From positions 2,170,001 to 2,234,000 of the forward strand of contig NZ_CP151642.1 of assembly GCF_038397785.1 (NCBI RefSeq): a stretch of 64,000 bases of DNA. The letters run 5' to 3'. Made by a program: the position numbers and the translations under genes. The DNA is from Salinibacterium sp. TMP30. Its GTDB lineage: Bacteria > Actinomycetota > Actinomycetes > Actinomycetales > Microbacteriaceae. Of the stretch, positions 56,444 to 64,000 are shown piece by piece. A model generated the notes under the pieces. That model was not told the origin of the DNA. It worked only from the letters and a program-made list of their open reading frames with translations, and did not search any database. Each line of letters opens with the position of its first letter. Positions within the stretch are counted from its first letter, which is position 1.

Positions 56444-56724
56444 TTTGTAGATTAACGGGCCGTTAGGCGCTGGGGAATCGGTCGGGTGATGGAGCAGCTC
56501 ACGTCGATCGAATCGCGTTGGCTACCCACGCCCGGCGGAAGTCCGGCGTCGCTCCGGTGCTGCGTGCCACTGTGAGCGCCCTAAGCGTCTCTCATGGATG
56601 TCAGGCCTCACTAGCGCCACCATCGACCGCTGAGGCGGGCACCTGACGCTGTTTCAGGTTTTGCCACACGGTCCAGTATTCCGTGAAACACCCTCAGCAC
56701 CCGGCAACGGGTCGTAGGCGCACG
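56444..56724. other. 281-base intergenic region without recognisable gene
   Basis: Between two terminators. Longest frames with a start are under 30 codons and match nothing I know. It contains CCTGA/TCAGG arms (56642-56658) and TGTTTCA/TGAAACA arms 37 bases apart (56650-56656, 56694-56700), so structured RNA or a decayed element are both possible. Confidence 0.3.
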
Positions 56725-56758
56725 AAAAAGGCCCCAACCTCGACGGGTTAGGGCCTTT
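56725..56758 (-). terminator. Terminator of the first livK-like gene
   Basis: On the - strand AAAGGCCCTAACC, loop, GGTTGGGGCCTTTTT: stem with one mismatch and a T run, directly after the gene stop. Confidence 0.75.
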
Positions 56759-56781
56759 CTCTTAGCGAGTCTTAGCTATTT

Positions 56782-58059
56782 CTAGCCCTTGTACGCGCTG
56801 TAGGTGTTGTCGTCACCGTACTGGTAGATTCCGATCTGCGCCTCGGTGGGGTCACCGAGTTCGTTGAAGGTAATCGGGCCAGAGATGCCGTCGTAGTCAG
56901 CTACGCCGCCACCGTTGATGATGTCTGCACAGTCGGCGAAGGTGGTGCACTTCTCACCGTTGCCCGAACCACCCGATACTTCTTGCAGCTTCTCTGCGAT
57001 CGCTGCGGGATCGGTTGAACCGGCCGCGAGCGATGCGAGAGCGAGCAAGACTACCGAGTCGAAGGACTCTGCTGCGTAGCTGAACTCTTCGAGCTCAGGC
57101 TGTCCAGAACCAACATAGAAGTCGTTGAGTGCGGTCGTGAAGTCCGCAATCGTGTCTACGCTGAGGCCGGGCAGGGTTCCCTTGGCGCCCGCGAGGGTTC
57201 CGGGAGCGAACTCGTCACCGAAGTTGGCAAGGTTGCCATCGACGAAGTAGAGCTTGTCTGCCGGGAAGCTGCTGACAATGCTCGGAAGCATGGTCGAAAC
57301 TTCTTCGAAGGTGATCAGTGCGATCGCGTCAGGGTCAGAAGCAAGAACTTCAGAGATCTGAGCGTCGAACGTGGTGTCACCGGTGTTGTAAGTGGGCTGT
57401 GAAACAACTTCACCACCGGCTGCTTCGAACGCTTCCTGGGTGAACTTGGCAAGGCCGGTTCCGTAGGAGTCGTTGAGAACGATCATGCCGAGAGTTTCGT
57501 TACCGTCAGCAGCGATCAGGTTTCCCAGAACTTCACCCTGGAGCACGTCGGAAGGAGCAGTACGGAAGTACAGTCCCTTGTCGTCGTAGTCCGTGAAGGC
57601 AGCCGAGGTGTTTGCCGGCGAGAACTGGATTACTCCAGCGCCAACAACCTGGTCGATGAACTGAAGCGAAACACCCGAGGATGCTGCACCAAGAATTGCG
57701 GAAACATCTTCGTTGAGCAGACGAGGAATCTCAGTCTCGTATGCCTTGTTGTCGGTGTCTCCGGAGTCACCCTGGATCAGCTCGATCTGGATGCCTGCAT
57801 CGGCTTCGTTGATCTGCGATGCGGCGTACTCAGTGCCTGCGATCTCGGGCGGGCCGAGGAATGCGAGGTTACCGGTTACGGGCAGCGCTGTTCCCAACTT
57901 CAGTGAGAGCGGGCCACCACCGTCGCCAGAGGGAGTGTCCCCTCCATCAGTTGCACAGCCTGCCAGTACCAGTGCACTTGCACCGAGAATTGCGAGACCG
58001 CTCAACAGTGTCCGCTTGGACCGTGTTGGGGAGGCCGTAGCCTTCGCGAATACGCTCAT
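56782..58059 (-). CDS. livK: LivK-type substrate-binding lipoprotein 1
   Basis: 425 residues. Lipoprotein signal with lipobox LAGC (TLLSGLAILGASALVLAGC), then a type-I periplasmic-binding fold: LKLGTALPVTGNLAFLGPPEIAGTEYAASQIN, ASSGVSLQFIDQVVGAGVIQFSPANTS, LRLLN-type hinge segments and the C-terminal VADYDGISGPITFNELGDP. A Cys pair CTTFADC near residue 380 probably forms a disulfide. Start ATG 58059 with AAGGAG. Convergent with livHMGF, which it presumably serves; branched-chain or other amino-acid ligand not determinable. Confidence 0.9.
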   Translation of the reverse strand: MSVFAKATASPTRSKRTLLSGLAILGASALVLAGCATDGGDTPSGDGGGPLSLKLGTALPVTGNLAFLGPPEIAGTEYAASQINEADAGIQIELIQGDSGDTDNKAYETEIPRLLNEDVSAILGAASSGVSLQFIDQVVGAGVIQFSPANTSAAFTDYDDKGLYFRTAPSDVLQGEVLGNLIAADGNETLGMIVLNDSYGTGLAKFTQEAFEAAGGEVVSQPTYNTGDTTFDAQISEVLASDPDAIALITFEEVSTMLPSIVSSFPADKLYFVDGNLANFGDEFAPGTLAGAKGTLPGLSVDTIADFTTALNDFYVGSGQPELEEFSYAAESFDSVVLLALASLAAGSTDPAAIAEKLQEVSGGSGNGEKCTTFADCADIINGGGVADYDGISGPITFNELGDPTEAQIGIYQYGDDNTYSAYKG

Positions 58060-58230
58060 GTTGCTCCTTGCGTTTCGAATGTGTTCAGGAATCAGATGTG
58101 GCACTGCTTTGTCGCCACACTGTCAAGCTATGCCCACCCGGGACGTCCGCACAATACGTCAGTACTACAGCCTTGTAACACTCTTAGGAATCGTTACCAT
58201 ACCTAGACTCTTTAGAAACGCAGATGCTAC

Positions 58231-59487
58231 TCAGTTAATACGGGTGTACACGTTGTCGCTACCGTACTGGTAAATACCGATGATGGCGCCTTGAGGATCG
58301 CCATTGTCGCTGAGGGTTATCGCGCCCGAAACACCGTCGTAATCTACCGTGCCGCCCGCAAGGATGATCTTGGCTGCATCCGCAAAAGTGGTTGCGACTT
58401 CGCCATCGCCTGCACCACCAGAGACTTCTTGGAGCTTGCTTGCGATCGCTTCGCCCGTGATCTTCTGCGAGGCGAGCGCAGCGAGGCTCGCCAAGATTAC
58501 AGCGTCATAGCTTTCTGCGGCGTAGCTGAAGTCTTTGAGGCCCGGGTTGATTTCCAGAAGTCGATCGGTAAAGTCTGAAATCGTCGAGACATCGAGGCCT
58601 GGATGTGTGACGATTGACCCGGTTAAAGCCCCCGCCGCAAATCCCGACCCGCGTTCACCCAACGACAAGCCACTGAAGAACAACTGATCGCCCGAGTATC
58701 CAGCGGCAATGAAAGCTTGGGCAATCTTCTCTGCCTGAGTGGTGCCGAGAATGGCAACGGCATCCGGCTTCGCAGCAATCGCGTCAGCGATCTGGTCATC
58801 AATGCCCGTCGCCTTCTCGTTGATACTCTCCTCAACGATGACTTCGCCACCGCCTCGTTGGAAAGTCTCGCCCACTGCGCGAGGAAGAAGCGGGCCGCAC
58901 AGTACGTCCTCCGAAAGAATCGCAATTGAGCCGTCGCCCCGGTCGGCCATCTCAGCTCCCAGTGCGGATCCTTCGAGCGCGCACGACGGCGACGTGCGCC
59001 AATACAGCATGCTGTCGTCATAGTCTGAAAAGTCGGGCGAATCGTTTGCCGGTGAAATTTCGACAACACCGGCGCCCGTGATCTTGTCGACCACTTTCTT
59101 CGAAACGCCGTTTGAAAGGCCACCAATAATTACAGTGGTTCTGGCGGCAAGCAACTCTGCTACAGCGTCCTCTGCTGTAGTGCCGGTGGAGTCCCCAGAG
59201 TCACGCGTCTCCACGTTAACCGTGAGGTTGGCTTTGGCATCGTTGACGTCCTGGGCTGCGAGCGCGATGGCTGCAGAGACGGCCGGGCCAAACTTTTCGA
59301 GTGAACCTGATTCGGGCACGAGTGCCCCAATTGTGAGGGTCAAGTCTTTGGGGGCGGGCGCTACTTTGGGGGTCTCCTCTGCCGAGCATCCGCTCAACAC
59401 AAGAACCGCAGCGAGCACACCCGCAACTACCGTGAACCCACGACGGGTTCGCAGCGAAACGCGTGATCCAACGGGTATGGATGTCAT
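58231..59487 (-). CDS. LivK-type substrate-binding lipoprotein 2
   Basis: 418 residues. Lipobox LSGC (VLAAVLVLSGC). Paralogue of the preceding protein: VEISPANDSPDFSDYDDSMLYWRTSPS, KLQEVSGGAGDGEVATTFADAAKII and VDYDGVSGAITLSDNGDPQG align segment by segment, but the CTTFADC Cys pair is ATTFADA, and different cysteines appear at SPSCALEG and DVLCGPL. Probably a diverged ligand. 171 bases separate it from gene 1, so it may have its own promoter. Confidence 0.88.
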   Translation of the reverse strand: MTSIPVGSRVSLRTRRGFTVVAGVLAAVLVLSGCSAEETPKVAPAPKDLTLTIGALVPESGSLEKFGPAVSAAIALAAQDVNDAKANLTVNVETRDSGDSTGTTAEDAVAELLAARTTVIIGGLSNGVSKKVVDKITGAGVVEISPANDSPDFSDYDDSMLYWRTSPSCALEGSALGAEMADRGDGSIAILSEDVLCGPLLPRAVGETFQRGGGEVIVEESINEKATGIDDQIADAIAAKPDAVAILGTTQAEKIAQAFIAAGYSGDQLFFSGLSLGERGSGFAAGALTGSIVTHPGLDVSTISDFTDRLLEINPGLKDFSYAAESYDAVILASLAALASQKITGEAIASKLQEVSGGAGDGEVATTFADAAKIILAGGTVDYDGVSGAITLSDNGDPQGAIIGIYQYGSDNVYTRIN

Positions 59488-59617
59488 CGCAGTCGCTCCT
59501 ATCTACTGCTCAAAACAGAAAGCAGCATTTTTACGGTAGTGGCCAAACCGCAAAACACGAACTCAGTGAGAACAACTCGTCGCTCAAACAGTGCCCCCAG
59601 TCCGGGCAGCACCCCTC

Positions 59618-60904
59618 TTAGCCGAAGATGGCACCACTGTTAAACACGAACTTGTTTTCGCCGTCGTAGGTGTAGTAGCCCCAATATCCGGGCTCAATGT
59701 CGCCATCAGGGGTGAAGTTCACGGGCCCAGAAACACCGTCGTAATCGATGTCGTTGCTGGTCTTCAGGACATCAATACATTCAGCGAAACTCAGGCATTT
59801 CACGCCACCCTTGGAGACGTCGTAGAGCAACCCCGCAATCGCCTCCCCCGCATCATCCTTCGCAACGATCGCAGCAAGCGCGGCCAGCATCGTGGCGTCA
59901 TAGGCCTCCATCGCGTAGCGATAGCTGGTCAATTTCGCGTTAGAGGCCTTGAGAGTCTTGATAAAGGTCTTCGACGGTTGCGCGCCCTCGATCACGCCAC
60001 GTACACCCTTCAGCGTGCCGTTCTTGAATGACTGCGAATAGTCACCAGTGTTGAGCGAGGTGAGCCACAACTTCGACCCCTTGTAGCCCGCCGCCACGAT
60101 CTTGCCGATCGCCGCCTTTGTCGCCGTGACCGAGTCATACGTTGATCCAACAACTACGACATCGGGTTGAGCCTTCTTGACGTTCGCGATCATCGAATCA
60201 AAGTTCGTCGTTGAACTAGCGAAGACCTCATCAGCGACAAGCTCAGTGTCGTACTCAGCGAGCGCCGCAACGAAGGTGTCGTGAAGCGCGGTGCCCTGAG
60301 CGTCAGCGACGTAAACGTAGGCGATGCGTTTCTTCGTCGCCCCACCCGCTAGTGCTTCCGCCAGTGCGTAGCCCTGCTGATCGTAGGCAGGGATTGTGCG
60401 GAAAAAATAGCCATCATCAAAAACGTCGGCGAGTGTCGAGAAGGTTGCTGCGGGAGATATGACGGGAATCTTGGCGTCAATTGCCAGCGGGATGGCCCGC
60501 TGAGCGAGAACTGACGACGACGGCCCGATCACCACATCGACCTTCTTTGACACCAACGCGGTGAACGACTTCTCGAGCGTGGTGGTTTTTGCTTCGCCAG
60601 AATCAACCGCGACAACGACTACCGGCTCGCCGTTCACACCACCAGAAGCATTGATCTCTTTAATCGCTGCAGCAACCCCAGCCGTTTGAGCAGCAGCGAG
60701 GAAGGAAAATGCTCCGCTCGTCGGAAAAATGGTGCCAACGCGCAGCACTCCATCACCGGACGGATCCACCGTGGGAGTAGGACTTGGCGACACTGCGGAA
60801 GGAGAAGAAGCTGTCACTGTCGGGCCAGGCGAAGTGCACGCCGCAAGAACGACGACAACTGATGCTGCACCGACCAGACGGAGAGTCGCGCTAAACCTCG
60901 TCAT
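59618..60904 (-). CDS. LivK-type substrate-binding lipoprotein 3
   Basis: 428 residues. Lipobox LAAC (VGAASVVVVLAAC), a Pro/Ser/Thr linker, then VLRVGTIFPTSGAFSFLAAAQTAGVAAAIKEIN and VVIGPSSSVLAQRAIPLAID, ISPAATFSTLADVFDDGYFFRTIP. More distant from genes 1 and 2, but shares the C-terminal DIDYDGVSGPVNFTPDGDIE and has the Cys pair CLSFAEC. Start ATG 60904 with AGAGG. Ligand unknown. Confidence 0.88.
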   Translation of the reverse strand: MTRFSATLRLVGAASVVVVLAACTSPGPTVTASSPSAVSPSPTPTVDPSGDGVLRVGTIFPTSGAFSFLAAAQTAGVAAAIKEINASGGVNGEPVVVVAVDSGEAKTTTLEKSFTALVSKKVDVVIGPSSSVLAQRAIPLAIDAKIPVISPAATFSTLADVFDDGYFFRTIPAYDQQGYALAEALAGGATKKRIAYVYVADAQGTALHDTFVAALAEYDTELVADEVFASSTTNFDSMIANVKKAQPDVVVVGSTYDSVTATKAAIGKIVAAGYKGSKLWLTSLNTGDYSQSFKNGTLKGVRGVIEGAQPSKTFIKTLKASNAKLTSYRYAMEAYDATMLAALAAIVAKDDAGEAIAGLLYDVSKGGVKCLSFAECIDVLKTSNDIDYDGVSGPVNFTPDGDIEPGYWGYYTYDGENKFVFNSGAIFG

Positions 60905-60960
60905 GATTTGCCTCTCTCGGCACGGCGATCTTCGGGCGACCACGTACCTCCACAGGAATA

Positions 60961-61905
60961 CTACGGTGCGCCGGGCGCTTCAGCGGGTGAACCAAGCCGG
61001 GTGCGAGAAGAGTGGCGGAACAGATCAAACGTGAGGATAGCCAGCGCCACCCACACAATGGCAAACCCCAACCAGCGCTCTGGAGGCATCGCCTCGTGAA
61101 AAATGAAGACACCAACGACCAACTGTAAGATCGGCGCCAAATACTGCGCAAGGCCCATATATGTGAGCGGTAGACGACGAGCAGCGGCGGCAAACAAGAT
61201 CAGCGGAATCGCGGTAATCGCCCCCAAACACAGAGTCAACACCGTGTGACCGGTGCCAACTGTTCCCACCGTGAGAGTGCCATTAGCGCTCAACATGAGC
61301 AGAACAACAATCGCGATGGGCGTCAAAAAAGCTGTCTCGACGGCCAAGCCACCGAGGGCATCCGCTTTCCGCCCGACGCTCTTCTTGACGAGTCCATACA
61401 GGCCAAAACTGAAGGCGAGCCCCAGAGCGATCCACGGAAAACTGCCGTAACCGATGGCAAGCACAAGAACGGCAAGCGCACTGATACCGAGGGCAAGCCA
61501 CTGCAGAGGACGCAGGCGCTCACGCAAAATAAGCACGCCAAGCAACACCGTGACGATCGGGTTAGTGAAGTAGCCAAGCGCCGCTTCAACAATGTGGCCG
61601 TTGACGCTCGCATACACGTAGATCAGCCAGTTGACGACAACAAGCGCGCCCGCGAGGCCGAGGCTCCAGAAAGTTCTGCGATCGCGGATGATCGCCAGCA
61701 CCCGCGCGTAGCCTCGAGTAACGAGCAGAAGCGCCGCACAGAACACGAGCGACAAGACGATGCGCCAGGCTACGATCTCGATCGCGCCAGACTCCTTGAG
61801 CGAAAAGAACACGATAGGCATCGCGCCCCACAAAACGTAGGCGGACACCGCAAAACCGAGGCCGCTAGGTGATACGCGGTCAGTCGCGTGAGAAGTCGTG
61901 GACAC
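60961..61905 (-). CDS. rarD: RarD-like EamA-family transporter
   Basis: 314 residues with ten hydrophobic segments, two EamA halves. GLGFAVSAYVLWGAMPIVFFSLKESGAIEIVAWRIVLSL is the RarD start; NWLIYVYASVNGHIVEAALGYFTNPIVTVLLG and TYMGLAQYLAPILQLVVGVFIFHE are the other family blocks. RarD proteins are named after chloramphenicol sensitivity in relatives; the substrate is unknown. Start GTG 61905 six bases after TAAGCT. Confidence 0.9.
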   Translation of the reverse strand: MSTTSHATDRVSPSGLGFAVSAYVLWGAMPIVFFSLKESGAIEIVAWRIVLSLVFCAALLLVTRGYARVLAIIRDRRTFWSLGLAGALVVVNWLIYVYASVNGHIVEAALGYFTNPIVTVLLGVLILRERLRPLQWLALGISALAVLVLAIGYGSFPWIALGLAFSFGLYGLVKKSVGRKADALGGLAVETAFLTPIAIVVLLMLSANGTLTVGTVGTGHTVLTLCLGAITAIPLILFAAAARRLPLTYMGLAQYLAPILQLVVGVFIFHEAMPPERWLGFAIVWVALAILTFDLFRHSSRTRLGSPAEAPGAP

Positions 61906-61911
61906 CTCTAA

Positions 61912-61917
61912 AGCTTA
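61912..61917 (-). promoter_or_regulatory. -10 hexamer for leaderless rarD
   Basis: TAAGCT on the - strand, six bases before GTG 61905. Confidence 0.4.
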
Positions 61918-61956
61918 GGGCTGCGGCGCTGCCTGACACGACATCCACAAATCACA

Positions 61957-61984
61957 AAAGCCCAAGGCGCGAGCCTCGGGCTTT
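61957..61984 (-). terminator. Terminator of groES
   Basis: AAAGCCC (61957-61963) and GGGCTTT (61978-61984) with an inner AGGC/GCCT helix; on the - strand it ends TTTTGTGATTT. Confidence 0.7.
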
Positions 61985-62029
61985 CATGATGCCGAACAGC
62001 GAGGTTCGGCGAGGATTTAGGTATTCGCG

Positions 62030-62326
62030 TTAGCGAACGACCACAGCGAGCACGTCGCGAGCCGACAGCACGAGCAGGTCGTCTCCGCCGTACTTCACTT
62101 CGGTTCCGCCATACTTGGAATAGATGACCTTGTCGCCTACTGCGATATCGAGCGGCACGCGGTTTCCGTTGTCGTCGATGCGACCGGGACCTACGGCGAC
62201 TACTTCGCCCTCCTGGGGCTTCTCTTTCGCAGTGTCAGGAATGACGAGCCCAGACGCGGTGGTCTGTTCTGCATCGACCTGCTTGATAACAATGCGATCC
62301 TCGAGCGGCTTGATAGACACCGACAC
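62030..62326 (-). CDS. groES: Co-chaperonin GroES (Cpn10)
   Basis: 98 residues, full length. [45 protein letters not shown] is the Cpn10 core with the mobile loop, and [22 protein letters not shown] the base. It caps GroEL during protein folding. Start GTG 62326 with AGAGG nine bases upstream. No groEL follows; the next gene on the strand is rarD behind a terminator. Two CIRCE-type elements surround the promoter, so HrcA-repressed heat-shock control is nearly certain. Confidence 0.95.
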   Translation of the reverse strand: MSVSIKPLEDRIVIKQVDAEQTTASGLVIPDTAKEKPQEGEVVAVGPGRIDDNGNRVPLDIAVGDKVIYSKYGGTEVKYGGDDLLVLSARDVLAVVVR

Positions 62327-62354
62327 GTTTGACCTCTTTCTAAAAGTTCTTGGG

Positions 62355-62381
62355 TTGGCACACTCCGTGTGAGAGTGCCAG
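62355..62381. promoter_or_regulatory. Imperfect CIRCE element in groES leader
   Basis: TTGGCACAC-N9-GAGTGCCAG, with two mismatches between the arms, between the transcription start and groES. A second HrcA site is likely. Confidence 0.6.
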
Positions 62382-62385
62382 ATCA

Positions 62386-62414
62386 ACTATACGGCTTGGT
62401 TGGCACTCGATCAA
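62386..62414 (-). promoter_or_regulatory. groES promoter
   Basis: On the - strand TTGATC (62409-62414), 17 bases, TATAGT (62386-62391). Confidence 0.6.
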
Positions 62415-62426
62415 CGTGAGTGCCAA
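62400..62426. promoter_or_regulatory. CIRCE element (HrcA operator)
   Basis: TTGGCACTC-N9-GAGTGCCAA, a perfect 9-9-9 CIRCE inverted repeat overlapping the -35 box of groES. Confidence 0.85.
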
Positions 62427-62438
62427 TACAGATGCGGA

Positions 62439-62444
62439 TACGGT
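62439..62444 (+). promoter_or_regulatory. -10 hexamer for leaderless methyltransferase gene
   Basis: TACGGT, six bases before ATG 62451. The CIRCE lies just upstream, so HrcA could affect this gene too. Confidence 0.4.
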
Positions 62445-62450
62445 TAGACA

Positions 62451-63638
62451 ATGAATCAGAGCGAATTGCGTGAGCTGCTTTCAGCTGAAGGCCTTCGCCT
62501 GCTGGACTCCCTTCCCGTCTGGCAACCCAGCAATGAGATCGTGCGAACCGTCTCCGAACTCCGAAAAGCCGGCCACAGCCCCGGACTCGTCGCCGCCGTA
62601 CTCAGCCAATCAAAACTACGCGCAAAAGCGATAAGCAAGTTTGGTGCATTCGCCGAACGGATGCTCTTCACCGAGGCCGGGCTCGAACAAGCCACTCGGC
62701 TCTCCGTTGGCTCACTACACGCCGGCCGCTTTAGCAAGGCTGGCGTGAAATGGGTGGCTGATCTCGGTTGTGGAATCGGTGCCGATGCCCTCGCGATCGC
62801 GGGTCTTGACCTCAATGTCACCGCGGTAGAGCGGGACGAAACCACCGCAGCCATCGCAAGCTACAACCTCGCCCCTTGGGCCAACGCCCAAGTACTCCAC
62901 GGCGATGCCGAAACAACAGACCTCACCGGAATCGACGGAATCTACCTCGACCCAGCACGTCGTGACGCCCGCGTGCGTCTCACCAACCCTGCCGACTGGA
63001 CCCCCTCACTCGACTTCGCGTTCGGACTGGCTGAGCGCTATCCCACCGGAATCAAGCTCGGCCCCGGCATCGATCGCGATGTGATCCCCGACAATGCTGA
63101 AGCCCAGTGGGTGTCGGTCGGTCGCGAAGTCGTCGAGCTCGGACTCTGGTTCGGGGCTGTTGCTCGCGACGGCATCCGCCGCTCGGCGCTCGTGATCGGC
63201 GATCACGGCACCGCCGAGATGAGTGCACCCGCCGACAGCGTGGACGAAGCCCCGGGAGAATTGGGACAGTTTCTATTTGAGCCAGACGGTGCCGTCATCC
63301 GTGCACGACTCATTGGAGATCTTGCCCGACGGTTAAATGGCCGGATGCTCGACACATCGATCGCCTACTTCAGCGCGGATGCCGCAGCATCGTCGCCATT
63401 CGCGACGTGTTTCGAGATTGTGGCCGACTTCCCTCTCGATAAGCGGTCGCTGAAGAGGGAACTAGCAACGCGCAAGATTGGCACCCTAGAAATCAAAAAG
63501 CGCGGGGTCGATATTGACCCCGCGACTTTTCGAACTTCGCTTTCGCTAACCGGCGAGAACAGTGCCACATTGATTCTGACGCGTGTAGCTGGCAAACGCC
63601 GGGCGCTACTGGCGCAGCGCGTGCCGCCCTCGGTTTAG
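62451..63638 (+). CDS. Class I SAM-dependent methyltransferase with THUMP-like domain
   Basis: 395 residues. N-terminal helical part, then the Rossmann methyltransferase core: VADLGCGIGADALAIAG (SAM loop), VTAVERDE, and GIYLDPARRD, a DPAR motif in the place of DPPY. The C-terminal ~100 residues (LATRKIGTLEIKKRGVDIDPATFRTSL) match the THUMP-like domain found with such enzymes. RNA is the probable substrate, but it is uncharacterised. It is divergent from groES. A leaderless start at ATG 62451 is likely. Confidence 0.85.
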   Translation: MNQSELRELLSAEGLRLLDSLPVWQPSNEIVRTVSELRKAGHSPGLVAAVLSQSKLRAKAISKFGAFAERMLFTEAGLEQATRLSVGSLHAGRFSKAGVKWVADLGCGIGADALAIAGLDLNVTAVERDETTAAIASYNLAPWANAQVLHGDAETTDLTGIDGIYLDPARRDARVRLTNPADWTPSLDFAFGLAERYPTGIKLGPGIDRDVIPDNAEAQWVSVGREVVELGLWFGAVARDGIRRSALVIGDHGTAEMSAPADSVDEAPGELGQFLFEPDGAVIRARLIGDLARRLNGRMLDTSIAYFSADAAASSPFATCFEIVADFPLDKRSLKRELATRKIGTLEIKKRGVDIDPATFRTSLSLTGENSATLILTRVAGKRRALLAQRVPPSV

Positions 63639-63653
63639 CGAGTTGTGGACTAG

Positions 63654-64000
63654 TTAGAAGTTTCCGCGAAAGCCGGTCCCGAACTCACTAACGCCAGCAA
63701 ACAGCAACGCAAAACCTGCGATGACGATAACCCCGGTGATCAGACCAATCACGACGCTGATATACCCGGTAATGAGGCCGGTGAGCCAGTAGGGACGGGC
63801 ATACGGCTGCTTCTTCTGCGCCATGTGACCCATGACCACCGCGGCCACGCCGGGTAAGAACCCGAACACGACGAATGACAAAAGGATGCCGGAAATTCCG
63901 GTAACCATCGAAGCGATCGACAAGCCCTGCGCCGGACCAGCCGGAACCGGCGCGAACGGCGCTTGGCCTGGCGTCGACGCACCCTCGTAGCCGGGGATCG
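63654..64000 (-). CDS. DUF4190-like membrane protein, 5' end beyond window
   Basis: The reading frame is open to the right edge, so the start is missing. About 115 codons are visible: a Pro/Ala/Gly-rich N-terminal stretch (PGYEGASTPGQAPFAPVPAG), then LSIASMVTGISGILLSFVVFGFLPGVAAVVMGHMA and a second helix TGLITGYISVVIGLITGVIVIAGFALLF, the two-helix DUF4190 pattern with GH between the helices. Function unknown. Convergent with the methyltransferase gene. Confidence 0.75.
   Translation of the reverse strand, partial: IPGYEGASTPGQAPFAPVPAGPAQGLSIASMVTGISGILLSFVVFGFLPGVAAVVMGHMAQKKQPYARPYWLTGLITGYISVVIGLITGVIVIAGFALLFAGVSEFGTGFRGNF

Overview
This 64 kb window reads as ordinary chromosome of a high-GC Gram-positive bacterium, most likely an actinomycete of the family Microbacteriaceae (inference). 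The pointers are the protein set (DUF6350 upstream of purN, a DUF3817/SURF1/GuaB3 neighbourhood, MpaB-family protein, alkyltransferase-like protein, NADP-dependent Icd of the eukaryote-like type), the heavy use of GTG and TTG starts, and the many promoters whose -10 hexamer lies only 6-7 bases before the start codon (leaderless transcription). I see no rRNA, tRNA, CRISPR array, insertion sequence or prophage. About 57 genes cover almost all of it.

Layout. 1-8.6 kb: sugar and one-carbon genes: galM (cut by the window edge) divergent from a galactokinase-family protein that has lost its catalytic motifs, a folD/small-membrane-protein pair, glyA, nagA, an MFS exporter, purU, a deleted DUF1697 remnant and nagB. 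8.7-11.5 kb: a three-gene extracytoplasmic flavin electron-transfer locus (FMN-binding lipoprotein, ApbE flavin transferase without a normal start codon, and an NqrB/RnfD-like membrane domain fused to a ferredoxin-NADP reductase domain). 11.5-14.9 kb: a P1B-type metal ATPase, a small membrane protein with its winged-helix regulator behind a clear pair of palindromic operators, and a DUF805 protein. 14.9-20.2 kb: two acetyltransferases, an AAA+ ATPase, an SDR-like protein, icd and an alkyltransferase-like DNA-repair protein. 20.2-25.2 kb: a heterodimeric ABC exporter and a membrane-anchored dimethylargininase-like protein. 25.2-28.6 kb: purH, purN and DUF6350. 28.7-32.3 kb: a 1198-residue secreted subtilisin-like protease. 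32.6-34.7 kb: sucCD. 34.9-42.3 kb: MpaB-family protein, RNB ribonuclease, pcrA helicase, glycerophosphodiesterase, two small membrane proteins and a Bax-inhibitor-1 protein. 42.3-52.2 kb: guanine-nucleotide genes (guaA, guaB3, guaB) mixed with DUF3817, SURF1, glpD and a TetR-controlled ABC-2 transporter. 52.4-60.9 kb: a branched-chain amino-acid type ABC system, livHMGF on the + strand facing three substrate-binding lipoproteins on the - strand. 60.9-64 kb: RarD-like transporter, groES under two CIRCE-type elements, a THUMP-like methyltransferase and the start of a DUF4190-like membrane protein.

How the genes fit together. Folate and purine metabolism recurs: glyA and folD make and interconvert one-carbon tetrahydrofolates, purU hydrolyses formyl-THF, purN and purH consume it, and guaB/guaA make GMP. 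nagA and nagB take N-acetylglucosamine 6-phosphate to fructose 6-phosphate. icd and sucCD are TCA-cycle steps. A glycerophosphodiesterase and glpD provide a glycerol-3-phosphate route. The parts most worth a second look are the flavinylation locus with its start-less apbE, the catalytically emptied galactokinase, the dimethylargininase fused to a membrane domain, the LivH fused to an extracytoplasmic domain, the paired operators at 13.5 and 48.2 kb, and the over-represented hexamer GGATGC/GCATCC.
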